Below are positions 1 to 7,135 of a stretch of 59,933 nucleotides of DNA, piece by piece. Location of the stretch: assembly GCF_029869545.1 (NCBI RefSeq), contig NZ_JARWQD010000148.1:1-59933 (forward strand). The letters run 5' to 3'. A model generated the notes under the pieces. That model saw nothing but the letters and a program-made list of their open reading frames with translations, searched no databases and was not told the DNA's origin. The DNA is from Nocardia wallacei. Its GTDB lineage: Bacteria > Actinomycetota > Actinomycetes > Mycobacteriales > Mycobacteriaceae. Positions within the stretch are counted from its first letter, which is position 1, and each line of letters opens with the position of its first letter. The translations under genes and the position numbers were made by a program.

Positions 1-59
1 CCACAAAAACCCTCGTGCTCTAGCCCGCCCCGGGGCCCACCCCCCGGGGCGCGGCCGGT
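1..59. other. Low-quality left edge
   Basis: The first 59 bases are dominated by C and G runs and carry an in-frame TAG at 21-23 ahead of an otherwise open thioesterase frame. The right end of the window degrades in the same way. I read this as unreliable sequence at a contig boundary rather than biology. Confidence 0.5.
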
Positions 60-818
60 TCCCCCGGCGGCACCACGGCACCCTACGCGAACATGGTCGG
101 CCCGTTCGGCGGGATCACCGCCGCCACCCTGGTGCGGGCGATTCTGGACGACCCGAGGCATCTGACCCAACCGGTCGCCCTGACGGTGAATTTCGCGGGC
201 CCGGTCTCCGACGGCCCGTTCGAGATCGACGCGCGGCCGGTGCGCACCAACCGCAACACCCAGCACTGGTCGCTCACCATGAGCCAGGACGACACCGTCA
301 CCACCACGGCGACCGCGGTGTTCGCCAACCGCCGCCCGACCTGGTCGGCCACCGAGATCGCGCCGCCGCAGGTACCGCCCGCGGACGCGGTCGAGCCGTC
401 GCCGGTCCCGGATTTCATCGCGTGGGTGGACAACTACGAGATGCGATTCGTCGAGGGCGCGGTCGCCGAGATCGGCCGGGACGCTCCCGCGACCTCGACC
501 AGCACGCTCTGGGTGCGCGACAAGCCCGCGCGCCCACTGGATTACCCGGCGCTCGCCGCGCTCAGCGATGTGTTCTTCCCGCGCGTGATGCATCGGCTGA
601 GCCGGGTCGTCCCGGCCGGTACCGTCTCGATGACCGTGTACTTCCATGCCACGCCCGAGATGCTCGCGGCCCAGGCCGACCGGCACCTGCTGGCCACCGC
701 CCGCGCCCAGCACTTCGGCAGCGGCTTCTTCGACCAGTCCGCCGAATTGTGGAGCCACGACGGCACCCTCCTGGTCACCACCCACCAGGTCGTCTATTAC
801 AAGGACACGCCCGCGTAG
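60..818 (+). CDS. Acyl-CoA thioesterase family protein (5' partial)
   Basis: This resembles the actinobacterial TesB-like double-hotdog acyl-CoA thioesterases, which hydrolyse acyl-CoA in the cytoplasm. The signature MVGPFGGITAA lies at the first ATG (position 93). It normally sits 20-40 residues inside the protein, and the codons just upstream (APYAN) fit the family in frame, so the true start is probably lost in the damaged left edge. The second hotdog ends with the typical HQVVYYKD stretch. A convergent TetR gene ends 11 bp downstream. The substrate cannot be told from sequence. Confidence 0.75.
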   Translation, partial: SPGGTTAPYANMVGPFGGITAATLVRAILDDPRHLTQPVALTVNFAGPVSDGPFEIDARPVRTNRNTQHWSLTMSQDDTVTTTATAVFANRRPTWSATEIAPPQVPPADAVEPSPVPDFIAWVDNYEMRFVEGAVAEIGRDAPATSTSTLWVRDKPARPLDYPALAALSDVFFPRVMHRLSRVVPAGTVSMTVYFHATPEMLAAQADRHLLATARAQHFGSGFFDQSAELWSHDGTLLVTTHQVVYYKDTPA

Positions 819-828
819 GGCGTTCCCG

Positions 829-1461
829 TCACCCGCCGGGCTGATACGCGGCCGCGAACGTCGCCACGGCGGCGGTGGCGACGGCGCGCAGCTCGGCGGG
901 ACGCACGGCGCGGGTGCCCATGCGCGAGCGGTTCTCCAGCGGTGCGGTCAGCAGCGCGAGGAACTGTTCGGCGGCCACGACGGGATCGTCGGTGCGCAGC
1001 CGTCCGGACAACGCCAGGCGCGCGAGGCGGTCGGCGAGGGCGTCGAGGGTGCGCACGCCGGTGCGCTCGCGGGCGAGCTCGATCAGCTCCGGCTGCGTGG
1101 CGGCCTGCCCGTAGCCGAGGCGGCGCAGGGCGCGCGAGCGCTCGTCGTTGCAGACGCGCAGCAGCCGGTACGCGACGTCCTCGAGCGTCGCCCGCAGGTC
1201 GGGGCCGGGCTCGCGCAGGCGGTCGAGGACGGCGACACAGTCGGCGCCGACGGCGTCGGCGACCACGATCAGCGATTCCCGCAGCAGGCTGTACTTGTCG
1301 CTGAGGTGGTTGTACACGGTCGGCTTGGCGACCCCCGCCTCGGCGGCGATATCCGCGACGCACGCCTGCTCGAAGCCCTGGCGGGCGAACACGGTGAACG
1401 CCGCGTCGAGAATCGCCTGCCGCTTGTCGATGCGCCCGCGCGCCACCTGCCCTGTAGCCAC
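829..1461 (-). CDS. TetR family transcriptional regulator
   Basis: About 210 residues with an N-terminal TetR helix-turn-helix (roughly residues 15-60, containing ILDAAFTVFARQGFEQ and PTVYNHLSDKYSLL) and a variable ligand-binding half. The first codon is GTG at 1461, and another in-frame GTG at 1446 is possible. It is divergent from the DUF1330 gene at 1594. The gap between them holds two near-identical 16-bp palindromes, so it very likely represses itself and its neighbour. The ligand is unknown. Confidence 0.88.
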   Translation of the reverse strand: MATGQVARGRIDKRQAILDAAFTVFARQGFEQACVADIAAEAGVAKPTVYNHLSDKYSLLRESLIVVADAVGADCVAVLDRLREPGPDLRATLEDVAYRLLRVCNDERSRALRRLGYGQAATQPELIELARERTGVRTLDALADRLARLALSGRLRTDDPVVAAEQFLALLTAPLENRSRMGTRAVRPAELRAVATAAVATFAAAYQPGG

Positions 1462-1492
1462 CCCGGCAGCCTACCCGCCCGCACCGACGATC

Positions 1493-1508
1493 TGAACCCG
1501 CCGGTTCA
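1493..1508. promoter_or_regulatory. Putative TetR operator, copy 1
   Basis: TGAACCCGCCGGTTCA has perfect 6-bp arms (TGAACC/GGTTCA) and lies 32 bp upstream of the TetR start. It matches copy 2 at 1550 at 14 of 16 positions. Binding by the adjacent TetR protein is inferred from position. Confidence 0.65.
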
Positions 1509-1522
1509 CAATGCCGCACCCT

Positions 1523-1550
1523 TTGACAAAACCAAATGAACCATTAATCT
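1523..1550 (+). promoter_or_regulatory. Putative promoter of the DUF1330 gene
   Basis: TTGACA at 1523-1528 and TAATCT at 1545-1550 are separated by 16 bp, a good sigma-70-type arrangement in otherwise GC-rich DNA. Operator copy 2 starts on the last base of the -10 and covers the expected transcription start. Confidence 0.55.
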
Positions 1551-1565
1551 GAACTCGCTGGTTCA
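1550..1565. promoter_or_regulatory. Putative TetR operator, copy 2
   Basis: TGAACTCGCTGGTTCA is a near-palindrome differing from copy 1 at two positions. It lies just downstream of the predicted -10 box, where a bound repressor would block transcription of the gene at 1594. Confidence 0.65.
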
Positions 1566-1593
1566 TTATCCGACGATACTCGAGGAGATCCCC

Positions 1594-1902
1594 ATGCCCG
1601 CTTACGTTTTCGTCGAGGCCACCAACCTCGACGCCGCCCGCGCGACCGCGTACCGCCCGCTGGCGGAGGAGTCGATCGCCGTCTACGGCGGCCGCTACCT
1701 GACTCAGGGAGCCACCCCGGAGGTGATCGAGGGAGACCGGTGGCCCACCGGCCGGGTGGTCACCACCCTGGAATTCCCGGATATGGACCGGGTGCGCGAG
1801 TGGTACCACTCGCCCGAATACCAGCACGCCAAGGCCGTGCGCGAGGGCGCGATCGACCTGCGCCTGCTGTTCGTCGAGGGCGGCACCGCGCCCGCTCCGT
1901 AG
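1594..1902 (+). CDS. DUF1330 family protein
   Basis: A 102-residue protein of the DUF1330 type, a small dimeric alpha/beta ferredoxin-like barrel related to the antibiotic monooxygenase/EthD folds. Typical features are the N-terminal strand (PAYVFVEATN), the GGRYL turn near residue 35, and the C-terminal segment W-YHSPEYQ with a basic/acidic strand after it. A GAGGAG ribosome binding site precedes the ATG. No catalytic function is established for the family. Divergence from the TetR gene through a double operator suggests induction by a small molecule. Confidence 0.85.
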   Translation: MPAYVFVEATNLDAARATAYRPLAEESIAVYGGRYLTQGATPEVIEGDRWPTGRVVTTLEFPDMDRVREWYHSPEYQHAKAVREGAIDLRLLFVEGGTAPAP

Positions 1903-1917
1903 CGGCGCTCCCCGGGC

Positions 1918-2142
1918 CTACCGGGCGCCGAGCATTTCGGTCAGTCGCAGCCGCCCGGCCTCGAAGTCGGTCGCCTCCGCCCGCTCGCGCACGGCGCGGT
2001 ACGCCTCGGCCTCCGTCGCACCGTACGTCGCGTGCAGCGAACTCATGATCAGCGGCAGCCCATCGGCCCGGCCCACCTCGGCGAATCGCGCGCCGAGTTC
2101 GATACCGCCCTCGGACTGCCCGGCCTGGAACTGGCCCGGGCG
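1918..2142 (-). pseudogene. Possible 3' remnant of an unidentified gene
   Basis: On the minus strand this frame is open, ends in TAG at 1918-1920, and reads like a normal acidic helical C-terminus (GGIELGARFAEVGRADG, then RAVRERAEATDFEAGRL). No start is convincing: an ATG at 2046 would give only 42 residues, and further upstream the frame runs into the start of the plus-strand esterase gene and loses protein character. It could be the tail of a gene truncated by rearrangement. I do not recognise the family. Confidence 0.3.
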
Positions 2143-2183
2143 CGGTCTCGCCGTCGCCGACCGTGCGGCCGATCCGCGTCGGT

Positions 2184-3434
2184 ATGGTGGCTGAAATGAC
2201 CAATCCGATGGTGACCGTCCCCGTCGACGTCGACTCGGTGACGACGGCAGGACCCGAGGACGACCCGGCCGCCGCCGGGATGACGCGCGGCGCGGTCGAA
2301 TCGCTGTGGGCCGCGGTGCTCGACTGGTACCGGCTCGGGACCACGCCCGCGATCCAGGTGTGCCTGCGGCGCCACGGGAAGATCGTGCTGAATCGGGCGA
2401 TCGGGCACTGCCGCGGCAACGCGCCCGGCGACGATCCGGGCGCGGAGAAGGTCCTCGTGACGCCCGACATGCCGTTCTGCGGCTTCTCCACCGCCAAGGG
2501 TGTCTCGGCCACGCTGATGTTCATGCTCGTCGAGCAGGGCGCGTTCGCGCTGAACGACCCGGTCTGCCACTACATTCCGGAGTTCGCGGCGAACGGCAAG
2601 CAGGCGATCACCATCGGGGATGTGCTGTCGCACGCGGCCGGGGTCCCGTTCATCACCCCGCCCTACAGGGGTGCCGAGCTGGTGGTCGACGAGGAGCTGG
2701 CGGTGCGGGCGCTCGCCGACCTCACACCGAGCTGGCGGCCCGGGCGATTGCGCGTCTATCACGCGCTGACCAGCGGACTCATCCAGCGCCTGCTGGTGCG
2801 GCGGGCCACCGGCAGGCCGATGCGCGACCACCTGGCCGAGCAGGTCCTCGACCCGCTGGGATTCCGGTGGACCACCTTCGGCGTGCGGCCCGAGGACGTC
2901 GATCTGATCGTGCCCAGCGTGCGGACCGGCCCGCCGCCCGGGCGGGTGTGGAAGTTCCTGGCGCACAAGGCACTCGGCGGCGGCTTGAGCGGTCCGGTCT
3001 CCGAGGCGGACAACCGGGCCTTCCTCACCGCGGAACTCCCCTCGGGCAACCTCGTCACCACCGCGTCGGAGCTGTCGCGATTCTACGAAATCCTCACGCG
3101 CGGAGGCGAACTCGACGGCGTGCGGATCATCCGGCCCGAGACCCTGCGCGAGGCGATACGACCGGCGAAGTGGCTGCCGAGCGCGGCCGGGCGGGTCAGC
3201 CGGGCGGGGTTCGAACTGGGCGGGCGCCGATCGAAGTTCGGCGCCCACACCGAATCCCATTTCGGCCGTAGCGGTTTGACCACCCAGTACGGCTGGGCCG
3301 ATCCCGACCGCGGGCTGTCCGGCGCGATCCTCACCAGCGGCAAGGCGTCGACGGACGCCGACCGGCCGTGGCGGCTGGTGGCCCGGATCTCCGCCGCGGC
3401 CGACCGGCTGGCACCGGCCGAGCGCCCCTTCTGA
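2184..3434 (+). CDS. Serine hydrolase, class C beta-lactamase/esterase family
   Basis: About 416 residues of the beta-lactamase/penicillin-binding fold, closest in character to EstB-type carboxylesterases. The SxxK nucleophile motif is STAK within FCGFSTAKGVS (about residue 104). The YxN position is YHA, and a late GRSG precedes the last strand in place of KTG. There is no signal peptide, so it is probably cytoplasmic and an esterase rather than a drug-resistance enzyme. The ATG at 2184 is preferred; GTG at 2163 and ATG at 2196 are also in frame, and none has a strong ribosome binding site. Confidence 0.8.
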   Translation: MVAEMTNPMVTVPVDVDSVTTAGPEDDPAAAGMTRGAVESLWAAVLDWYRLGTTPAIQVCLRRHGKIVLNRAIGHCRGNAPGDDPGAEKVLVTPDMPFCGFSTAKGVSATLMFMLVEQGAFALNDPVCHYIPEFAANGKQAITIGDVLSHAAGVPFITPPYRGAELVVDEELAVRALADLTPSWRPGRLRVYHALTSGLIQRLLVRRATGRPMRDHLAEQVLDPLGFRWTTFGVRPEDVDLIVPSVRTGPPPGRVWKFLAHKALGGGLSGPVSEADNRAFLTAELPSGNLVTTASELSRFYEILTRGGELDGVRIIRPETLREAIRPAKWLPSAAGRVSRAGFELGGRRSKFGAHTESHFGRSGLTTQYGWADPDRGLSGAILTSGKASTDADRPWRLVARISAAADRLAPAERPF

Positions 3435-3458
3435 CGGCCCGGCCGGTTCGACGGCACC

Positions 3459-4682
3459 TCAGGCCACCCGCGGTTCGCCGATCCGCCGATGCGAGAACCT
3501 GTAGTCGGCCTGGCGGAGCAGCTCGTCGGCGTCGTCGGTGGGCGGGTAGATCCACAGCTCGTTCACCTTGCGCTTGCGGGCCTTGGCGGCCGCACCGGTC
3601 GAGGCCACCGTGCGGTCCCAGCCGGTGGTGAACACGGCGTCCGCGGCGCCGAGGTCGAGGCAGGTGACATACGGGGTCGCCGCGAACGGCGCGGGCGGTA
3701 GCCCGAGCAGGTCCGCTGCCGCGTTGTGCCCGGCGAACTTGCCCAGTTGCAGGGCGTGCTGGCAGCTCTGCGTCACCCGGTGTCCCGGTTCGGCGGCCGC
3801 GGCGGCGGTGTCGCCCGCGGCGTACACGCCCGGCACGCCGGACACCCGCAGATCCGCACCGACCGCCAAGCGCCCCAGGCGATCCCGGTCGGCGGGGATG
3901 GCGCCGGTGAGCGGACCGGCCTGCATTCCGGCCGTCCAGATCACGGTGGCGGCCGGGATGCGGGTGCCGTCGGACAGCTCCGCGCCGTCCGCATCCACCG
4001 CGGCCAGGCTCACCCCGACCCGCTGCTCCACCCCGAGGCTCGACAGCACGCGGAGGATCTGCGGCCGCGGCCCCGGGCCGAGTTCCGGACCGATCACGTC
4101 GGACCGCTCGACCAGGACGACCCGGACCTGTTCGCCCGCACCGTGTTTCGCGGCGATCGCCCCGAGCCGCTCCACCAGTTCGGTGGCGATCTCGAGGCCG
4201 GTGAACCCGGCGCCCACGACGACGGCGGTGAACCGGCCCTCGCGGGACGGCGTTTCCGGCAGTCGATGCAAATGTGCGTCGAGTGCCGCGGCCGCGGGCA
4301 GCGTGTCCACGTCGTGCAGCAGCTCGGCACCAGGCAGCGTGGGCCGGATCAGGCGGCTGCCGGTGGCGAGAACCAGTCGGTCCCAGCCGATCTCACCGGC
4401 GCTGCCGTCGCGGCCGACGGTGGCGATCCTCCGGCGGGCGGTATCGATCCCGGTCGCGGTCGCCGCCACCCGGCGCACCCCGATCGGGCCGAGGATCCGG
4501 TCCAGCGCCACCCGCATGCGATCCGGTTCGGCCTGATACAGGCGCGGCCGGATCACCAGATCGTCTCCGGAAGAGACGAGTGTGACCGGCAGGTCCGCAC
4601 CGTGCGCCCGGGCGACCCGCACCGCACTCGCGGCGCTCCACACCCCGGCGAATCCCCCGCCCACCACAACAATTCCGTCCAT
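3459..4682 (-). CDS. FAD-dependent NADH dehydrogenase-like oxidoreductase (NDH-2 type)
   Basis: A 407-residue flavoprotein of the pyridine nucleotide-disulfide oxidoreductase superfamily, in the type II NADH dehydrogenase group. The FAD-binding GGGFAG lies at about residues 8-13, the second Rossmann motif VVGAGFTGLE at about 160, and the FAD-contact segment GVYAAGDTA near 290. There is no redox-active CxxxxC, which fits quinone or ferredoxin-type reductases. It follows the Rrf2 regulator by 24 bp with a strong purine-rich ribosome binding site, so the two are probably one operon. The electron acceptor is unknown. Confidence 0.82.
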   Translation of the reverse strand: MDGIVVVGGGFAGVWSAASAVRVARAHGADLPVTLVSSGDDLVIRPRLYQAEPDRMRVALDRILGPIGVRRVAATATGIDTARRRIATVGRDGSAGEIGWDRLVLATGSRLIRPTLPGAELLHDVDTLPAAAALDAHLHRLPETPSREGRFTAVVVGAGFTGLEIATELVERLGAIAAKHGAGEQVRVVLVERSDVIGPELGPGPRPQILRVLSSLGVEQRVGVSLAAVDADGAELSDGTRIPAATVIWTAGMQAGPLTGAIPADRDRLGRLAVGADLRVSGVPGVYAAGDTAAAAAEPGHRVTQSCQHALQLGKFAGHNAAADLLGLPPAPFAATPYVTCLDLGAADAVFTTGWDRTVASTGAAAKARKRKVNELWIYPPTDDADELLRQADYRFSHRRIGEPRVA

Positions 4683-4706
4683 GATCTCCTCCTCCGGGAA
4701 TCCCGG

Positions 4707-5186
4707 TCAGCCCTCCGCGGTGGCGAATCCCCGTCGTGTTCGCGCCGCGGAACTCGCGGGGGCGTCGGCCACGAGATCGGCGATGGTCTGGGCGGCCAGT
4801 TCGCGGCGCCAGGCCAGCTCGGCGCGGCGCATCGCCGTCGCGATGCCGCACGGCTTGGTGAACTCGCTGCCCGCCGCGCGGCCGCTGGCGCCGCGCTGCC
4901 GAATCTCGGTGCAACGGAACGGATCAACACCGCCCTCCACCGCCGTGACGACATCGAGCAGGGTGATCCGCTGCGGCAGGCGGGCCAGGGTGAATCCGCC
5001 CCGCACGCCGGGGGTCGAGGTCAGGATCCCGGCGCGCACCAGCGCCTGCAGGCGCTTCTTGAGGTACTCGACCGGCAGGTCGAACCACGCCGCGAGCCGC
5101 GCTATCGGCACCGGCGGCTCACCGTCGAGCCAGGCCAGCGTCACACAGCAGTGCAGGCTCCACTCGACGCCCTCACCCATCTTCAT
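4707..5186 (-). CDS. Rrf2 family transcriptional regulator
   Basis: A 159-residue Rrf2-type regulator with a winged helix (MGEGVEWSLHCCVTLAWL at the start, then LARLPQRITLLDVV). Rrf2 proteins often sense iron-sulfur status, NO or redox through a cysteine cluster. Here the loop carries only FRC and KPC about 20 residues apart, plus a CC pair in helix 1, so the classic three-cysteine spacing is absent. The start at 5186 (MKMGEG) is preferred because the longer frame runs through the operator and promoter. The flavoprotein gene downstream is the likely target along with itself. Confidence 0.82.
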   Translation of the reverse strand: MKMGEGVEWSLHCCVTLAWLDGEPPVPIARLAAWFDLPVEYLKKRLQALVRAGILTSTPGVRGGFTLARLPQRITLLDVVTAVEGGVDPFRCTEIRQRGASGRAAGSEFTKPCGIATAMRRAELAWRRELAAQTIADLVADAPASSAARTRRGFATAEG

Positions 5187-5189
5187 ATT

Positions 5190-5208
5190 GGGGATATTAG
5201 CTATCCCC
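5190..5208. promoter_or_regulatory. Putative Rrf2 operator
   Basis: A perfect inverted repeat, GGGGATA and TATCCCC around a 5-bp centre. It overlaps the predicted -10 box of the Rrf2 gene and ends 3 bp before its ATG. The assignment rests on position and symmetry. Confidence 0.65.
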
Positions 5209-5222
5209 ATTCCGAGGAGCAA
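5194..5222 (-). promoter_or_regulatory. Putative leaderless promoter of the Rrf2 operon
   Basis: Read on the minus strand, TTGCTC (5217-5222) and TAATAT (5194-5199) are spaced by exactly 17 bp. Only 7 bases separate the -10 box from the ATG, so the transcript would begin at or next to the start codon. Leaderless mRNAs are common in Actinobacteria. Confidence 0.5.
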
Positions 5223-5399
5223 GGCCCGGATCTTTGGGACGGGAGGTAAGACGCCCGGCGAACGGCCTGGGAACGGCCACAACATTTCTCCCGATGCTGG
5301 CGTTACCCCGCCGTGATGTTGTTGACTCGGAAGCGGTTTCGGGGTTGTCCGCCGCTCGCGCGCGGCGGACGGGTGTCACGGCGTCGAGAGCGGAGTGCG

Positions 5400-6452
5400 A
5401 TGAAGTCGGAGCGCGTATCGCGTGGCCTGCTCACCGCGGCCACGATGCTCGCCACCGCCGTGCTGGTCACCGGCCTGGGCGCCACCGCCGGGGCCGAACC
5501 CATCACCGGGGAGCCGCTCACCGCCCCGAACGGCGCGCGCATCGCCGACCTGCACGCGGTCTCCGACCGGGTGCTCGATATCGGCGTCTACTCCGCCGCG
5601 ATGGACTCCGTCACCCGGATCACGGTGCTGCGCGCCGCCGATCCCGAGCGCCCCGCCCCCACCTTCTACCTGCTCAACGGCGCCAACGGCGGATCCGACG
5701 GCAACTGGCTCGAGACCACCGACCTCGTGGAGTTCTTCCGCGACAAGCAGGTCAACGTCGTGATCCCGTTCGGCGGCGCGGGCAGCTACTTCACCGACTG
5801 GCGGGCCGACGATCCGGTCCTGGGCCGCCAGCGGTGGGCCACCTTCCTCACCTACGAGCTGCCGCCGATCATCGACGCCGCCTTCCGCGGCAGCGGCGCC
5901 AACGCCATCGCGGGGCTGTCCATGGCGGGGACCTCGGTGTTCCAGCTCGCCATCGGCAGACCCGACGTGTACCGGGCGATCGGTTCCTACAGCGGCTGCG
6001 TGCGCACCAGCGACCCGCAGGGACAGGCCATGGTGCAGGCCGTCGTCACCGGGCAGCGCGGCAACGCGCTCAACATGTGGGGCCCGCCCGGCGATCCGGC
6101 CTGGGCCGCCAACGATCCGTACCTGCACGCCGAGCGGCTGCGCGGCACCGCGGTCTACGTCTCCACCGGCAACGGGCTACCCGGACCCTACGACACCCTC
6201 GACGGCGCCCGCGGCGACGTCGTGCAGCTGATGTACCAGCTGTTCTTCGGCGCGCCGCTGGAGGTGGTCACCAATGTGTGCACCCGGCAGCTGCAGGACC
6301 GCCTGCGGCAGTTGAACGTTCCCGCCACCTTCGACTTCCGTCCCACCGGCACCCACTCCTGGGGCTACTGGGAAGAGGATCTGCACAAGTCCTGGCCGAT
6401 GTTCGAGGCCGCACTCACGCGGCCGGAGTCCCCCGAGCCCGCCGATCGCTGA
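5400..6452 (+). CDS. Secreted esterase / antigen 85-type mycolyltransferase
   Basis: A 350-residue exported alpha/beta-hydrolase of the antigen 85 (mycolyltransferase) family, which moves mycolic acids onto trehalose or arabinogalactan in the cell envelope. A signal peptide covers about residues 1-35, ending near TAGAEP. The nucleophile elbow is GLSMAGTS and the catalytic histidine is in GTHSWGYW near the C-terminus. The frame is open upstream to 5313, but the signal peptide begins properly at 5400 behind a purine-rich site (GAGAGCGGAG). Its presence argues for a mycolic-acid-containing host. Confidence 0.85.
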   Translation: MKSERVSRGLLTAATMLATAVLVTGLGATAGAEPITGEPLTAPNGARIADLHAVSDRVLDIGVYSAAMDSVTRITVLRAADPERPAPTFYLLNGANGGSDGNWLETTDLVEFFRDKQVNVVIPFGGAGSYFTDWRADDPVLGRQRWATFLTYELPPIIDAAFRGSGANAIAGLSMAGTSVFQLAIGRPDVYRAIGSYSGCVRTSDPQGQAMVQAVVTGQRGNALNMWGPPGDPAWAANDPYLHAERLRGTAVYVSTGNGLPGPYDTLDGARGDVVQLMYQLFFGAPLEVVTNVCTRQLQDRLRQLNVPATFDFRPTGTHSWGYWEEDLHKSWPMFEAALTRPESPEPADR

Positions 6453-6640
6453 AACCGCGCAAAACCACTGCGCCACACCGTGTTGGTGCGCCTCACAACG
6501 ACGCCGTCCGGCTTCTGTGCGATCCCAGAACGTTCGGGCATTGCGGGGAACGGCCGCCACCCCGTCTGCGACAGTGACCCCATCGGACCATTCCCCCGGC
6601 GGGAGTGAGGTTTTCGACTGTCCGAAATCGGAGGATCTCA

Positions 6641-7135
6641 ATGTCGGACATGGCCACAGCCGGTATCGGCTGCCGATTCGCGCGTGACGCCGACGAGCAG
6701 GTCGCCAAGTATCTGGACGTGGTCGCGAGCGCGGCCTTCCCGCAGCCGGGCCACACCGGCCGCGTGACCCGGACCTCGGTCCGCGACGCCGCACGACTGG
6801 CTCGGGTCCGGGCCGAATTGTCGGCGATGGACCGCGACGCGCGCGGACCGGCCGTGACCCGCATGCTCGTCGCCGAACTCGCCGAGATCATGCGCGTCGC
6901 ACCGGAATCCATCGATTCGACGGTGCCGGTCTCGGATCTGGGACTGGACTCGCTGATGGCCGTCGAACTGGGCGCGCGGATCAGCCGGTCCCTCGGCATC
7001 GAGCTGGTGTCGCTGCAGACGGGCCGATCGTTCAGCCTGGACCAGGCCGGTCCGAAGGTCGCCGAGCTGATTCTCGCCGACGCCGAACCGGCGCCCGCGG
7101 GCGCGACGAGCCACGAGCAGGAGGTATGCCGGTGA
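6641..7135 (+). CDS. Stand-alone acyl carrier protein with KS-like N-terminal tag
   Basis: A 164-residue protein whose last ~80 residues form an acyl/peptidyl carrier domain with the phosphopantetheine serine in LGLDSLMAVELG (Ser at about residue 105). The N-terminus reads GIGCRFA, like the first strand of a polyketide ketosynthase, but no ketosynthase follows. It may be the shortened end of an ancestral PKS module. GGAGG lies 7 bases before the ATG at 6641. The stop overlaps the exporter start in a GTGA, so the two are coupled, suggesting the carrier handles a product or precursor linked to efflux. Confidence 0.8.
   Translation: MSDMATAGIGCRFARDADEQVAKYLDVVASAAFPQPGHTGRVTRTSVRDAARLARVRAELSAMDRDARGPAVTRMLVAELAEIMRVAPESIDSTVPVSDLGLDSLMAVELGARISRSLGIELVSLQTGRSFSLDQAGPKVAELILADAEPAPAGATSHEQEVCR

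Noticed and set aside
2184..3434. Beta-lactam resistance gene
   Set aside because: There is no signal peptide, and the YHA and GRSG motifs fit esterase-type members better than true beta-lactamases.
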